Program-made: the position numbers and the translations under genes
The notes under the pieces: model-generated
Database searches by the model: none
The model's input: the letters and a program-made list of their open reading frames with translations, nothing else
What the model was told of the DNA's origin: nothing
Shown: in pieces, positions 36,683 through 45,389 of the stretch
How the letters are laid out: each line of letters opens with the position of its first letter
Numbering within the stretch: the stretch's first letter is position 1
NCBI RefSeq assembly: GCF_019633745.1
Contig: NZ_CP037968.1
Coordinates: 310,001 to 374,000 of the forward strand
Length of the DNA stretch: 64,000 nt
DNA from: Methanofollis formosanus
Lineage (GTDB): Archaea; Halobacteriota; Methanomicrobia; Methanomicrobiales; Methanofollaceae
Reading direction: 5' to 3'

Positions 36683-37150
36683 TTAGACACTCAATGTATC
36701 ATCAGTCACTGGATACCGATATTGGTTGTACTGTGGAGCCTCAAAAACATGATGCGTTTCCGCCGTCCATGTCCCGCTTGTTGATTCACTTCCCGAGTTA
36801 TAATTCAACTCTGCTGTTGCAGAATTCTCATTGATCAAATTTCTCTCAAATTTCACTATACTTCCATGTAATACTTTTGCACGAACACCGATCTTCCCGA
36901 TTGGGAAATCATCTCCAGATTCAGTTCTTGAAGTTGAGAAATGACGACAGGATACTTTGTTCGAAGAGTCTTTTGACAGAATCGTATTCGCTTTCCATGA
37001 AATAGGTGTTTTTGGCATCATTTGATTTTGGTCGTCAGAGATTACCACATATGTAGTTACTGGCTGAGCACTCGCGGGTACAATGGTTACACAAACCAGT
37101 AGTAACCCAAAGAGTGCAACACTTAGTCCAATTTTTTTCAATCTTTCCAT
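36683..37150 (-). CDS. Small secreted protein, unknown function
   Basis: 155 residues from ATG 37150 (GGTGG upstream). Signal peptide (LSVALFGLLLVCVTIVPASA), then a beta-rich domain containing VSCRHFSTSRTESGDDFPIG and an aromatic end (EAPQYNQYRYPVTDD). Same strand as the previous gene with a 29-bp gap, so they may form an operon. A palindrome and AGATAGTACTATCT lie upstream. Confidence 0.7.
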   Translation of the reverse strand: MERLKKIGLSVALFGLLLVCVTIVPASAQPVTTYVVISDDQNQMMPKTPISWKANTILSKDSSNKVSCRHFSTSRTESGDDFPIGKIGVRAKVLHGSIVKFERNLINENSATAELNYNSGSESTSGTWTAETHHVFEAPQYNQYRYPVTDDTLSV

Positions 37151-37199
37151 TTTTACCACCATCTTGGACAGTGTATGGATTGGGAGTTTAGAGACTGAG

Positions 37200-37248
37200 A
37201 GATAGTACTATCTACTACCAATCCTTTTGGGGCGCTATTCTAGCGTCC
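37200..37248. promoter_or_regulatory. Candidate operator palindromes upstream of the small secreted protein
   Basis: GGGCGCTA-TTC-TAGCGTCC (37230-37248, one mismatch) followed by ACAT mirrors the site at 34976. A second perfect 14-bp palindrome, AGATAGTACTATCT, sits at 37200-37213. Both lie 50-98 bp before the ATG at 37150. The rest of 37249-37564 has no gene. Confidence 0.6.
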
Positions 37249-37564
37249 ACATTCTCCCGTTCCTTTAGTTTATTAAATCATTTGTGTGTCGTTCATCTAA
37301 TCATCAAAGACAATTAAAAATATTCACGTTCTGTAAAATCAGACTATATTATAGGCATGCCTTAGGCATACTGGATAGTGTAACAAATCTTCTGTAAAAA
37401 TTGATCTGGCCCTGTCTCCAACCTAAATTTGCAGAAAGGAATAACAGGGTCATGGATCCCTTAGCGTTCATCGAAAATTATCTTCCGATAATGAGAGTGG
37501 TATGAACGAACTGATGTGCGGCAGGCGCACCGAAATAGGTACAAGTCTCGCTCTCTAAAAACCC

Positions 37565-38495
37565 GGTATGGAGATTTCGAGAAACCTCAGTTTCGTGAAT
37601 TTCCCTTCGAAACCCAGGTATTTGGACGTTATTCCTAGGTTGAGAAAGTTCTTGTGAATGCGATCTCTGAATCTCATCTTCAGGGTGTTTAAACTCGCCG
37701 GATCCAGGAAATCGTTGCTCATCTGGGGATCGATCAACTCTCTCCTTCTTCGGTTTCTCGGATGGCACACGACCTCGACGAACAGGTCCATGCATTTCTC
37801 TTGTGACCAATTGAAGAGGAGATTCCCTATCTCTTTGTCAATACCTCCTATTTCAAAATCCGAGATGGACCACGGCCATTAACAAAGCTCTTCTGGTGAT
37901 CGCCGGCGTGCGGGCGGATGGTTGCGGGGAGATCCTGGGAGCCAGAATCACAGACTGTGAGAATGAAGAGTTCTGGTTCGGTCTGTTCGAGGAACTCAAA
38001 GAACGAGGATTAACTGGAGTCACACTGATCGTCTCAGATGGTCATGCAAGGATCCAGAGGGCAGCAGAAACTGCTTTCCTCGGTGCATCATGGCAGATGT
38101 GTTCAGTCCACTGTACGGGCGCGTTTTTGAGGAATATTCCAAGGAAACGCCAGAAAGAAGCTGCTGAGAGTTTGAAGGAGACATAGGGGAATGAAGAAAG
38201 ACTTCAGGGATTTGGAGATGGCCTGAACGATCGATAATATCGGACTAAAGCGAATAACATCAAGAGATTCCTCCCAGGACTCATGAGTTACACGGCATTC
38301 CCGAAAGAACACGCAAAACGGATTCGAACAACGAACATGATGGAAAGAATTAACAAGGAACTGAAACGGAGAACCAAGGTCGGAGGAGCATTTTTCAATG
38401 AAGAGTCGCTCCTCAGACTGGCAGGATCCATCTTGATGGGCATCAATGAGGAGTGGGTGACTGGTAGAAGGTATTTGACGATGGAGAAGGAATGA
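37565..38495 (+). pseudogene. IS256-family transposase remnant
   Basis: Plus-strand pieces in changing frames line up with IS256 transposases: FPFETQVFGRYSRLRKFL, then NAISESHLQGV, TRRIQEIVAHLGIDQLSPSS, VSRMAHDLDEQVHAF, IPYLFVNTSYFKIRDG, VIAGVRADGCGEILGARI, TLIVSDGHARIQRAAETAF (catalytic Asp region), and the C-terminal AKRIRTTNMMERINKELKRR. At least three in-frame stops and two frameshifts make it inactive. Terminal repeats are not recognisable. It lies inside the AT-rich island. Confidence 0.8.
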
Positions 38496-38523
38496 TCAAA
38501 CAAGGAGACAGGGCTCAGACAAA

Positions 38524-39225
38524 TTAAAGAAGATATGAAACACTAGCCTCTGTATCTGTGTGTTTGGTTATATCCTTGAGAATATTTCCATAGTCTGTTT
38601 TGATTCTATACCTTACTGTTTGTCCTTCTCGATAAGATTTGACAATTCCCACATTAATGAGTTGTTTCATCTGCCAGAAAACTGAGGGAGTGGAAAGACC
38701 TAAGAACCCACTTATCTCACATTGGGATGGTTTATACTCCTCTAATAACAATAAAAGGATTTTTCGCGTGGTATCTTCCTGGAGGTAAAGTCGCAGATTC
38801 CACTCTCTCGATTTGAATTTATTGCTATTTTTGAAATATCTAGATTTTTTTCCCTTTTTGATCACAAAGATCATACCTATTTTTGTGAGATAGTTCAGGT
38901 GATAACTGGCTGTCCCTCTATTAATGCCCGTGTGCTGGATCAGGGCTTTGAAGTGAACACCTGGATTCTGATTAATGGCTTCATATAATCTTTTTCTGGA
39001 ATCATTGTTTAATACATTTTTCCGGGAAATTTGCCGGAAATTGAGAAAAACCATATGGTTGAATAGAAAATGAAGTCCAGCAGGAAAAAAAACACAGTCC
39101 TTTGGCATATATCTTAAAAATATAATCCTGCACATCTGCATGTCTGCAACAGATTTAATGAGAATTAAGTACCCAATGGTGATCAGTACAACAAAAATCC
39201 TTATTTTTCTTCTATCAGATACCAT
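38524..39225 (-). CDS. Membrane-associated tandem winged-helix transcription regulator
   Basis: 233 residues. N-terminal hydrophobic segments (IFVVLITIGYLILIKSV and a second near residue 45) precede two winged-helix domains. The first has NPGVHFKALIQHTGINRGTA and SYHLNYLTKIGMI; the second has YKPSQCEISGFLGLSTPSVF and WQMKQLINVGIV with a GQTVRYRI wing. This layout is common in Methanomicrobiales and is thought to link a membrane signal to DNA binding. A palindrome lies ~35 bp upstream of its start. It could control the neighbouring surface-protein genes (inference). Confidence 0.82.
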   Translation of the reverse strand: MVSDRRKIRIFVVLITIGYLILIKSVADMQMCRIIFLRYMPKDCVFFPAGLHFLFNHMVFLNFRQISRKNVLNNDSRKRLYEAINQNPGVHFKALIQHTGINRGTASYHLNYLTKIGMIFVIKKGKKSRYFKNSNKFKSREWNLRLYLQEDTTRKILLLLLEEYKPSQCEISGFLGLSTPSVFWQMKQLINVGIVKSYREGQTVRYRIKTDYGNILKDITKHTDTEASVSYLL

Positions 39226-39257
39226 TTTATCTCATCCATTTTCTTCCTGCTAAGCGG

Positions 39258-39276
39258 AGGATAGCAATGGCTATCC
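39258..39276. promoter_or_regulatory. Candidate operator palindrome upstream of the winged-helix gene
   Basis: GGATAGC-AATG-GCTATCC, 7-bp perfect arms, ~35 bp before the start at 39225. Resembles the sites at 34976 and 37230 in size but not in arm sequence, so common recognition is uncertain. 39277-39428 holds no gene. Confidence 0.45.
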
Positions 39277-39428
39277 TTGACAATAACCAACAGAACCAAG
39301 CTTTTAGGCAGCAGAGGAACCTGGCCTCATGTGCAAATTGATATGTCTAACCGCTTTGGGACAACCATTTTGGCATCCACGACCAATGATATATTTTAAA
39401 ATACATATAACTGTTGTGAGCTATTACT

Positions 39429-39557
39429 ATGCGTATTAAGGGACAATTAGGCGATCATTCCACAAAATTTAAGGGAAAAGATCCCGACCCTGAGTATGCC
39501 AATGCTCCACAGACGCATTGCCACGACAGTCCGTGCGCTTCCTGTGATCGCCTATGA
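39429..39557 (+). CDS. Small cysteine-rich protein, 42 residues
   Basis: Begins MRIKGQLGDHSTKFKGKDPD and ends with the Cys/His cluster THCHDSPCASCDRL, which could bind one metal ion. ATATTTTAAAATACATAT lies about 20-40 bp upstream and is a good archaeal TATA region; no strong ribosome site, so a leaderless or short-leader mRNA is likely. No known family recognised. Confidence 0.45.
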   Translation: MRIKGQLGDHSTKFKGKDPDPEYANAPQTHCHDSPCASCDRL

Positions 39558-39821
39558 TGTAACACTGTGGGTCACCAACCGCCTACATGAAGGTTGGCCC
39601 TTATCTTTGGATTTGCCTCGACATTGACCTTCATATGGGGCCCCACAGCACCGGGATCATCTTCCGAAGTTGGAATATCTGAACTGCCTCTTGACGGCAT
39701 ATTCATTGAGGACGAAAATCATCAGAACAGATCGGTTCTTCACGGTTGCAACTTCGTTTTTCTGAAATCTCTGATGTGGATAGGAATTGGATGGGGATCG
39801 ATCTGAGAGATACGATCGGTC

Positions 39822-40046
39822 TTATCCGTCTCTCTGAAGAAAATCGGAAACAGGGGAGAAGGCTTTCTCTCTTCCATCAAGAGGTGGGAAGGCGAGGGCG
39901 AACGTGAAGAAGTTGGTGCCGTCGTTGACTCTGTCGTTTTGCGTGCCGGATCCGGGGTAGTGCCCCCGCAGTTTATACTCCAGGATAAGAGTTTCAATAG
40001 AGCCAAACTGTGGTGTATTTTCAAAGAAATGTCTGAGACAAATGTT
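39822..40046 (-). pseudogene. C-terminal remnant of a protein gene
   Basis: A 74-codon minus-strand frame after a TGA at 40047 has strong coding character: TPQFGSIETLILEYKLRGHY, PGSGTQNDRVNDGTNFFTFA, LAFPPLDGREKAFSPV. It ends at TAA 39822. There is no start codon at a sensible place, so this is most likely the surviving end of a gene. The flanks 39558-39821 and 40047-40132 show nothing else. Confidence 0.4.
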
Positions 40047-40132
40047 TCATCGACATTTCTAAACGGCCAGGTTAGAGGATTTGATCTCGGGGCCAAAAAT
40101 AGAAGAGAAAAATTCTCAGCAGGTCTCAGGTC

Positions 40133-40495
40133 TCAGATCTCCTCGATGGAGACGATATGGACCGGGGTGCCCCACTGCTGGATGGTCATCGTGTCTTCTG
40201 CCGGTTCAACCGTGAAGCGCACTTTCAATCCGTCCTTCTCAAATGTCCTGTCGAGATCAAGGGGAAGGTAACGTGCGCCGTCGGCGGCGACGATCCCGTA
40301 AAACCCGCCTTCGAGGTCGATGTAGGTCACGGTGCCGGTGCCGGTGATCCCGGCCGCCGGTGTCTCGTTCGGAGTTTCGTTCACTGTCTCGTTCGGTTTT
40401 TCGCCGCCGTCGGTGCCGGTGCACCCTGTAATGAGCATTGCGCCGCAGAGGAGTGCGACGAGTGCCAGGACGGCTGGCCATGATCTGCCATGCAT
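40133..40495 (-). CDS. Small secreted lipoprotein
   Basis: 120 residues from ATG 40495. Signal peptide with lipobox LITGCTG, then a Thr/Asn/Glu-rich linker (KPNETVNETPNETPAAG), then a compact beta domain (GTGTVTYIDLEGGFYGIVA ... LDLDRTFEKDGLKVRFTVEP) resembling small OB-like lipoproteins. Function unknown. The gene stands alone. Confidence 0.75.
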   Translation of the reverse strand: MHGRSWPAVLALVALLCGAMLITGCTGTDGGEKPNETVNETPNETPAAGITGTGTVTYIDLEGGFYGIVAADGARYLPLDLDRTFEKDGLKVRFTVEPAEDTMTIQQWGTPVHIVSIEEI

Positions 40496-40872
40496 TGTTT
40501 CCACCACCCTGAGGTTGGCCTGAGAGGATATAGTGCTTTTTTTAACCGCGAATTTTTTCGCAGTCAGAAACCTATCTTTGTCGCTTCAAATTTTTTTCTA
40601 GAATTTATTGAATCAAAAAATCCAAATTGATGACCTGTCAGTTATCCGAGTAGAGAGCGATGAAGAAGTATTTACTGATTTTTGGTTTATCTTCACCAGA
40701 TTCTATCGATCCGCCGCCAGCACACAATATACTACATATTAAATATAATGGAATTTATCTCTGTCTGGGTGCGTTAATCCGCCCAATTTAAAATGTGTCC
40801 TTCGAAAGCGGCATAAAAGTCGTAATACCGGAGGAGAAAGAACGTATCGAGAGGCTTCATGAGGTGAAAAAA
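40496..40872. other. AT-rich intergenic region with a promoter
   Basis: No gene. ATACTACATATTAAATATAA at ~40729-40749 is a probable TATA region for the gene at 40873; the implied leader is ~100 nt. A T-rich stretch near 40548-40600 may end transcription of the lipoprotein's opposite neighbour. Confidence 0.45.
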
Positions 40873-41352
40873 ATGGAGAAAAAAATTGGTTCTCACAGCA
40901 AGTGGATGGTCCTGCTTCTGATAATTGCAGTTGCAGTAACGATACAGCCCGTAAGTGCAACGACGCATGTCGTTGAACTGGGGCAGGCATGGATCTGGGA
41001 CAGACCCAGCGTCACCAGCGGACTCGTCAATCTCTGCCAGCAAGACCCTTACACCATCCAGATCAATGCCGGCGACTTTGTTGAACTTCAGATGGAATAT
41101 GCATTTACCGACGAGCGGACGCAGAGTGGAGACAACTGGGTGACATTTTTTATGCGCAATCTGGGAACTGATTTAGCCCGGGACGAGATCTGTGACTGGG
41201 GCAGTACGGATGATGGGGAACACAGATACCTCTCATGGAGTAATCGGTATTATTCAGATGCTACACTCTATATCAGCCTGTATGCAGGATATAGCGGCGA
41301 CCGCAACTGGCAGGAATATGAGCAGATTCAGGTGAATATCGACGTGGTATAG
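40873..41352 (+). CDS. Small secreted protein, unknown function
   Basis: 159 residues from ATG 40873; GAGGTGAAAAAA precedes it and the signal peptide then starts properly (KWMVLLLIIAVAVTIQPVSA). The mature part is beta-rich with conserved-looking acidic and aromatic patches (GDFVELQMEYAFTDERTQSG, DEICDWGSTDDGEHRYLSWS) and two cysteines. No domain recognised. Confidence 0.72.
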   Translation: MEKKIGSHSKWMVLLLIIAVAVTIQPVSATTHVVELGQAWIWDRPSVTSGLVNLCQQDPYTIQINAGDFVELQMEYAFTDERTQSGDNWVTFFMRNLGTDLARDEICDWGSTDDGEHRYLSWSNRYYSDATLYISLYAGYSGDRNWQEYEQIQVNIDVV

Positions 41353-41584
41353 ACCCCATCGATAATTTTCATTCTTTTTTACGACATCGGTTTTCCAGTC
41401 CTCATTTTCTGCAGGAGATCGATGAGATTGTATGGGTGGCGAACGATCTCGGAATGGGGATCTCATACGCATGAAGAAATGGGTCGCTCCTTTCATCTCA
41501 GGCCCATATAAGGAGAGTGGATCATCCGGTAAGGTGATATGTCTGCTTCGAAAAAAGATATGCTCAGAGATCTGGTGAACATCG

Positions 41585-41896
41585 ATGATCATCACAACCA
41601 CCGACACCATCCCCGGCCACGACTTCGAGGCGCTCGGCCTCGTCGTGGGCAACACGGTACAGGCAAAGAACATCGGACGCGACATCCTGAGCGGACTCAA
41701 AGGCGTGGTCGGCGGGGAGATCACCGCCTACACCGAGATGCTCTCCGAGGCACGGGAGATCGCACTCGACCGGATGGAGAAAGAGGCCGAGAAACTCGGT
41801 GCCGACGCCGTCATCGCTCTCAGGTTCTCAACCGCGGAGGCGATGCCCGGCGCCGCCGAACTGATGGCCTACGGAACGGCGGTCAGGCTGAAGTGA
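41585..41896 (+). CDS. YbjQ/UPF0145 family protein
   Basis: 103 residues matching the YbjQ family: TTDTIPGHDFEALGLVVGNT at the start, GGEITAYTEMLSEARE in the middle and LGADAVIALRF near the end. The family forms pentamers and is sometimes called heavy-metal-binding, without firm proof. Complete and of normal length. Confidence 0.9.
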   Translation: MIITTTDTIPGHDFEALGLVVGNTVQAKNIGRDILSGLKGVVGGEITAYTEMLSEAREIALDRMEKEAEKLGADAVIALRFSTAEAMPGAAELMAYGTAVRLK

Positions 41897-42288
41897 GCAC
41901 CCGAGGGGGCCTCTGTGCCCTCAAAATCGCGCCGATTTCCTACGATCTCTCCGGGTCCAGGATGGCCCGTATGGGTTGGAGAGAGGGATTGTATCTCTCG
42001 TGCTCTTTCGGCCTGGAAAAAGGGCTTGAACGGCCATGATTCCGCTCTTTTTTTCGTGAACAGGTTTTGGTCTGGCGAGATCGTGAGAGAAGCCCGATAT
42101 GGAGCCGGATCTGAGGGTTCGATCCCGAAACCGGGTTTGATCCGCCGAGATCCTGGTCGGGAAGGCACCATCAAGACCATGGAGAGGGTCGTGCCGTCCG
42201 CCGGTTCGCACGGGGGGTGGCGAGTCCCCCCAGGGAGACCTATCTGGAGCAATTCCATAAAGCCAACAGATTCTATGAATGCTCTCTC
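41897..42288. repeat. Intergenic region with decayed composite repeat
   Basis: No gene. CACGGGGGGTGGCGAGTCCCCCC at ~42210-42232 is a hairpin-like remnant of the GC-palindrome family, followed by AATTCCATAAAGCC, which resembles its outer border. Confidence 0.45.
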
Positions 42289-43029
42289 TCAGAGCAATGA
42301 GTCCAGGAGATCATCCTCAATATCTGAAAATTTGTTCTTCATGATGGTCCGGATTCTTTCGACGTACACCCTCTCGATATCATCTGCCGAGTGAATGAAA
42401 TCATTCATGACCTGCGGCCGGTCCACCAGAGAACCTGAATAATCTTTATCGGCATAATGGAAGACCCTGTCCTCGCCGAGAGGGAAGACAAATCTCCGGA
42501 TTGCAATCTTAGGGAGTCCGAACGAGGAGTGACCCGCGATATAATCGACCATCTCATGGATGGTCGCGGGGCTGTGCTCCTGCAAATAGGCGTAGAGGAT
42601 CTCAGACAACTTTTTTCTGACTGCAGGATCGTTCTGATAACGCAAATTCTTTGTTAAAAATCCACAGATCTCACTTCTCTCGTCGCACGCAGACTGATGG
42701 ATCTCATCGAGATCAGAGAAGATCACGCGATGATGACCGGTCCTGGGATCAGGTTCGATCGATTTCACGACGTCTCCCTTCATGGAGGTGATAAAATCTT
42801 TGAACGACCTGAACCCGAGTTGTTTCTCAGAAAAAGACGGTTGCAACCTGACGAGGAGAGGCTTCAACTGTGCCAGCAATATTGGTTCGTCGGAGGGACG
42901 GTTTTTCAGATATCGGATCAGCAGGTCCCTGCCCATCTTTCTGTTCATGTCCATGGCCAGGAACGAGGCCTTTTCGGCCTCACCGTCATCGGCCGGTTCA
43001 TCCTCAAACCCGATCAGCTCTTCAACCAT
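42289..43029 (-). pseudogene. C-terminal part of a LOTUS/OST-HTH protein split by a TnpB element
   Basis: Apparent 246-residue frame. It contains an OST-HTH/LOTUS-like domain: DLLIRYLKNRPSDEPILLAQ, LKPLLVRLQPSFSEKQLGFR, SFKDFIT, followed by a beta hairpin (TGHHRVIF), and a further helical region (residues ~115-246). Such domains bind RNA and usually follow a NYN nuclease domain. The frame continues upstream directly into the left end of the TnpB element, and a gene start reading MPVNRLDEKNVAIYLD lies just past the other end (44369 downward). The ATG at 43029 is thus probably accidental and the original gene is disrupted. Confidence 0.7.
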
Positions 43030-44325
43030 CTCCGCAAGGAGTCCCCGGTCTTCAGGCCGGGGAGGAATTGCGTTTCACACACATATCACTAAATAATATT
43101 GGTTGAAATATATATCTGTGCTCACCACAAAGACGATCATCCTCAAGATGGCCTGTCCTGATACCGATCTCCTTGACCGGACGGTACAGACCTACACTAA
43201 TGGGATGAACTACGTCTCTGCGGTCGTGTACAAACTCGGGAAACCCAGGGGTTCCGCCGCCCTCCAAAAGATCGTCTATCCTACTCTCCGGGAACATCTT
43301 GGTCTCAAGTCCCAGATGTCCTGCAACGTCGTCCGACAGGTCACGGGAACCTACCGGACACTCCAGGCGCAGGTCAAGACGAAAAAGACCGAATGGCAGC
43401 AGATCACGTACGCTCCCACCACAATGACCTTCTCCTTCGGACGGGACTTCTCTCTCGACAGAGACGAGATCGGGCTTACGACCCTCGAAGGCCGAAGAAA
43501 GTATCATTTCCTCCGGTACCCTTACATGGAGCAATATCTCGACGGATCGTGGAAGTTTGGAGCGTCAAAGTTGGTGAAACACCAGGACGGGACGTATTAC
43601 TTCCACCTCTGTTGCGAGAGGGAGTCCAGGACCCGCGAGGTCACGGAGTCTTCGACTTTCATGGGGTTGATGTGGGCCAGAACTTCCTTGCGGTTGCCTC
43701 GACGACCGACAAGAAATGTCGGTTCTTCTGTGGCGGGAAAGCCAAGGATCTCCGAAATATCTATTCTACCATGCGGAAACGGTTGCAGTCGAAGGGCACC
43801 CGGTCGGCAAAGAGGATGCTCAAGCACCTCTCCGGCCGGGAGAGACGGCTTATGACTGATATGAACCACCGTGTCTCGAAGGAGATTGTTGAGTTTGCCG
43901 TTCAGAACAATGTCGATGTGATTGGACTGGAGGATCTTTCCGGGATCAGGGACCGGACAGAAACCTCGAAGAAGCAGAGGTACACTCATCATTCCTGGGC
44001 GTTCTTTGAACTTCAGTCCTTTATCGAGTACAAAGCGGGGGAAAAAGGCATATCGACGGTCTATGTCGATCCGGCCTATACTTCTCAGACCTGTCCTCAA
44101 TGCAACCATATCAGCAAGAACAACAGGCACAGGAAGTCGTTTGTCTGCGAATGTTGCGGACACTCGCTTCATGCCGACCTGATCGGTGCTCGGAACATCG
44201 AGTCCAGAGCACGCACCTACAGGTATACCCTGGAGGTGCAGGGGTGCAGTCAACCACCCAAACGAGAACTATCGACAGGATAGAGTCTCAAGCTCCGTCC
44301 TTCAGGGCGGGGTAGTTGACAGTCC
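43027..44325 (+). mobile_element. IS1341-type (IS200/IS605 family) tnpB-only element
   Basis: Left end: hairpin CCCCGG-TCTTCAGG-CCGGGG at 43043-43062. Right end: CCGTCCTTCAGGGCGGGGTA at ~44295-44314, the signature of the 3' end of TnpB guide (omega/reRNA) scaffolds, then GTTGAC. TTCAAC at 43021-43026 may be the target-adjacent motif. No tnpA is present and no target duplication is expected for this family. Exact ends are uncertain by several bases. Confidence 0.75.
43118..44283 (+). pseudogene. tnpB: TnpB RNA-guided nuclease gene with one frameshift
   Basis: Two plus-strand frames together make a full TnpB of ~388 residues. Catalytic RuvC residues are intact: Asp in GVDVGQNFLAV, Glu in VIGLEDLSGI, Asp in HSLHADLIGARNI. 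The zinc ribbon CPQCNH...CECCGH is intact too. The frame changes at the G-run 43663-43666: four Gs are present, and a fifth would restore ATG-GGG-GTT-GAT. It is inactive as it stands unless the ribosome slips or the assembly missed a base. Confidence 0.85.
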
Positions 44326-44330
44326 AGGTA

Positions 44331-44369
44331 GATTGCAACATTCTTCTCATCCAATCGGTTCACCGGCAT
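44331..44369 (-). pseudogene. N-terminal stub of the split NYN-LOTUS-type gene
   Basis: ATG at 44369 reads MPVNRLDEKNVAIYLD and then runs into the right end of the TnpB element. NVAIYLD looks like the first strand of a NYN/PIN-like nuclease domain with its metal-binding Asp. TTTTTATTATC at ~44384-44394 is a suitable TATA box. Together with the LOTUS part at 42289-43029 it marks one interrupted gene. Confidence 0.55.
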
Positions 44370-44796
44370 TACCCGAAGATGATAATAAAAATGGGACGAT
44401 GAATATTTCGATCTCTCTCCCCGAGCATATCCCAAAACTCTCCAGCCCTCCTCCTCACCGATGAGAGCGATGGATGATCATGATTCACTGCACACCCATG
44501 CATTCGTCGCCTTCCTCCACGCCCGCGCTCGGGGGCTCGCTCCGCCCCCAGACCCCTCGGGATGGCGATAGGGGCGGGAAGACAGCAAGAAGCCATGAAG
44601 AGGGGCTACGATCCTCCGCCAATCTTCATCGGCGGGGGTATCTGGGGCGGGAAGGCACCCGGCGGAGGAGAGCGTTGAGCATTTCAGGAAGGAAGCGCTT
44701 CGGTCAGAGGAGATGGTCAAGCCTCAGAGAGTTCTGGGATATACTCCCGGTATGTCTGAGGCGTGCTCTCGCCTCATGCCCAATTCTACAGAGCTG
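44370..44796. repeat. Composite repeat region left of the fossil CRISPR end
   Basis: No gene. Contains the hairpin core CTCGGGGGCTCGCTCCGCCC with GGGATGGCGATAGGGGCGGG (~44526-44580) and the outer blocks AGTTCTGGGATATACTCC, TGTCTGAGGCGTGCTCTCGC and CAATTCTACAGAGC (~44730-44795). Confidence 0.6.
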
Positions 44797-44973
44797 GGAT
44801 CTGCTTTTTGTGTGGAGCATATCTGCACCAGGGAGATAGGAATCATGCGAGCAGACCATTTCAAAGGCATTAATCCTTTTTTTCGTGGAACCAGCATGCA
44901 ATGAGGTGCTGAGAGGTGAAGACAAAAGTAATACGAGGTGATGCGATCCTTTTTGTGTGGAACCCCCTGCGGC
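44797..44973. CRISPR. Fossil CRISPR repeats (three degenerate units)
   Basis: Three stretches resemble the active repeat: ATCTGCTTTTTGTGTGGAGC at 44799, TTAATCCTTTTTTTCGTGGA at 44871 and GCGATCCTTTTTGTGTGGAA at 44943. Starts are ~71-72 bp apart, exactly one repeat-spacer period. Each keeps the T-run, the GTGGAA/GTGGAG block and a CTGCA-like end. They would be the oldest end of the locus. Confidence 0.6.
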
Positions 44974-45092
44974 TCATCCCCACGGTGAGGGCGAGAGCAA
45001 GCCAGAACTCGCCCCCTGTGGGGAAATCTTACCCGAAGGGCAAGGAGATAGATTGCATATCCATCTCTGTTAGCAGACCAGATATAATTTTT

Positions 45093-45340
45093 GGGCTCTG
45101 TAGAGTCAGGCATGGACCTGAGGCTCAAGCACATGGGATGAAAATTGTTCAGAGAATCCCTATCAATCGCGACAGCGCACCAGGAGAACATTGCTCAAGT
45201 GCCGCCTCCGATCCTCACCGTGGGGGTGCGGGGGGCGGCGAGCCCGCCGGTGGAGGAGTGCGTTGAGCATTTCTGGAAGGAAGCACGTCGGTCCGAGGGG
45301 ATGTTCGCCCCAGGAGAGTTCTGGGATATGCTCATGGAAT
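45093..45340. repeat. Composite element copy inside the CRISPR region
   Basis: Begins GGCTCTGTAGAGTCAGGCAT, continues AAGCACATGGGATGAAAATT, then a GC-rich inverted core (CACCGTGGGGGTGCGGGGGG ~45217) and ends AGTTCTGGGATATGCTCATG. The end is fused directly to a half CRISPR repeat (CATGGAATAATTCTGCAAT, to ~45351). 44974-45092 has no gene. Confidence 0.6.
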
Positions 45341-45389
45341 AATTCTGCAATATTTACCGCTTCGCAAATACCCGAAGTCGATCATGAGA

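Noticed and set aside
44797-44973. Possible coding meaning of the T-rich repeats left of array 1
   Set aside because: The 71-72 bp period and similarity to the CRISPR repeat explain them better.
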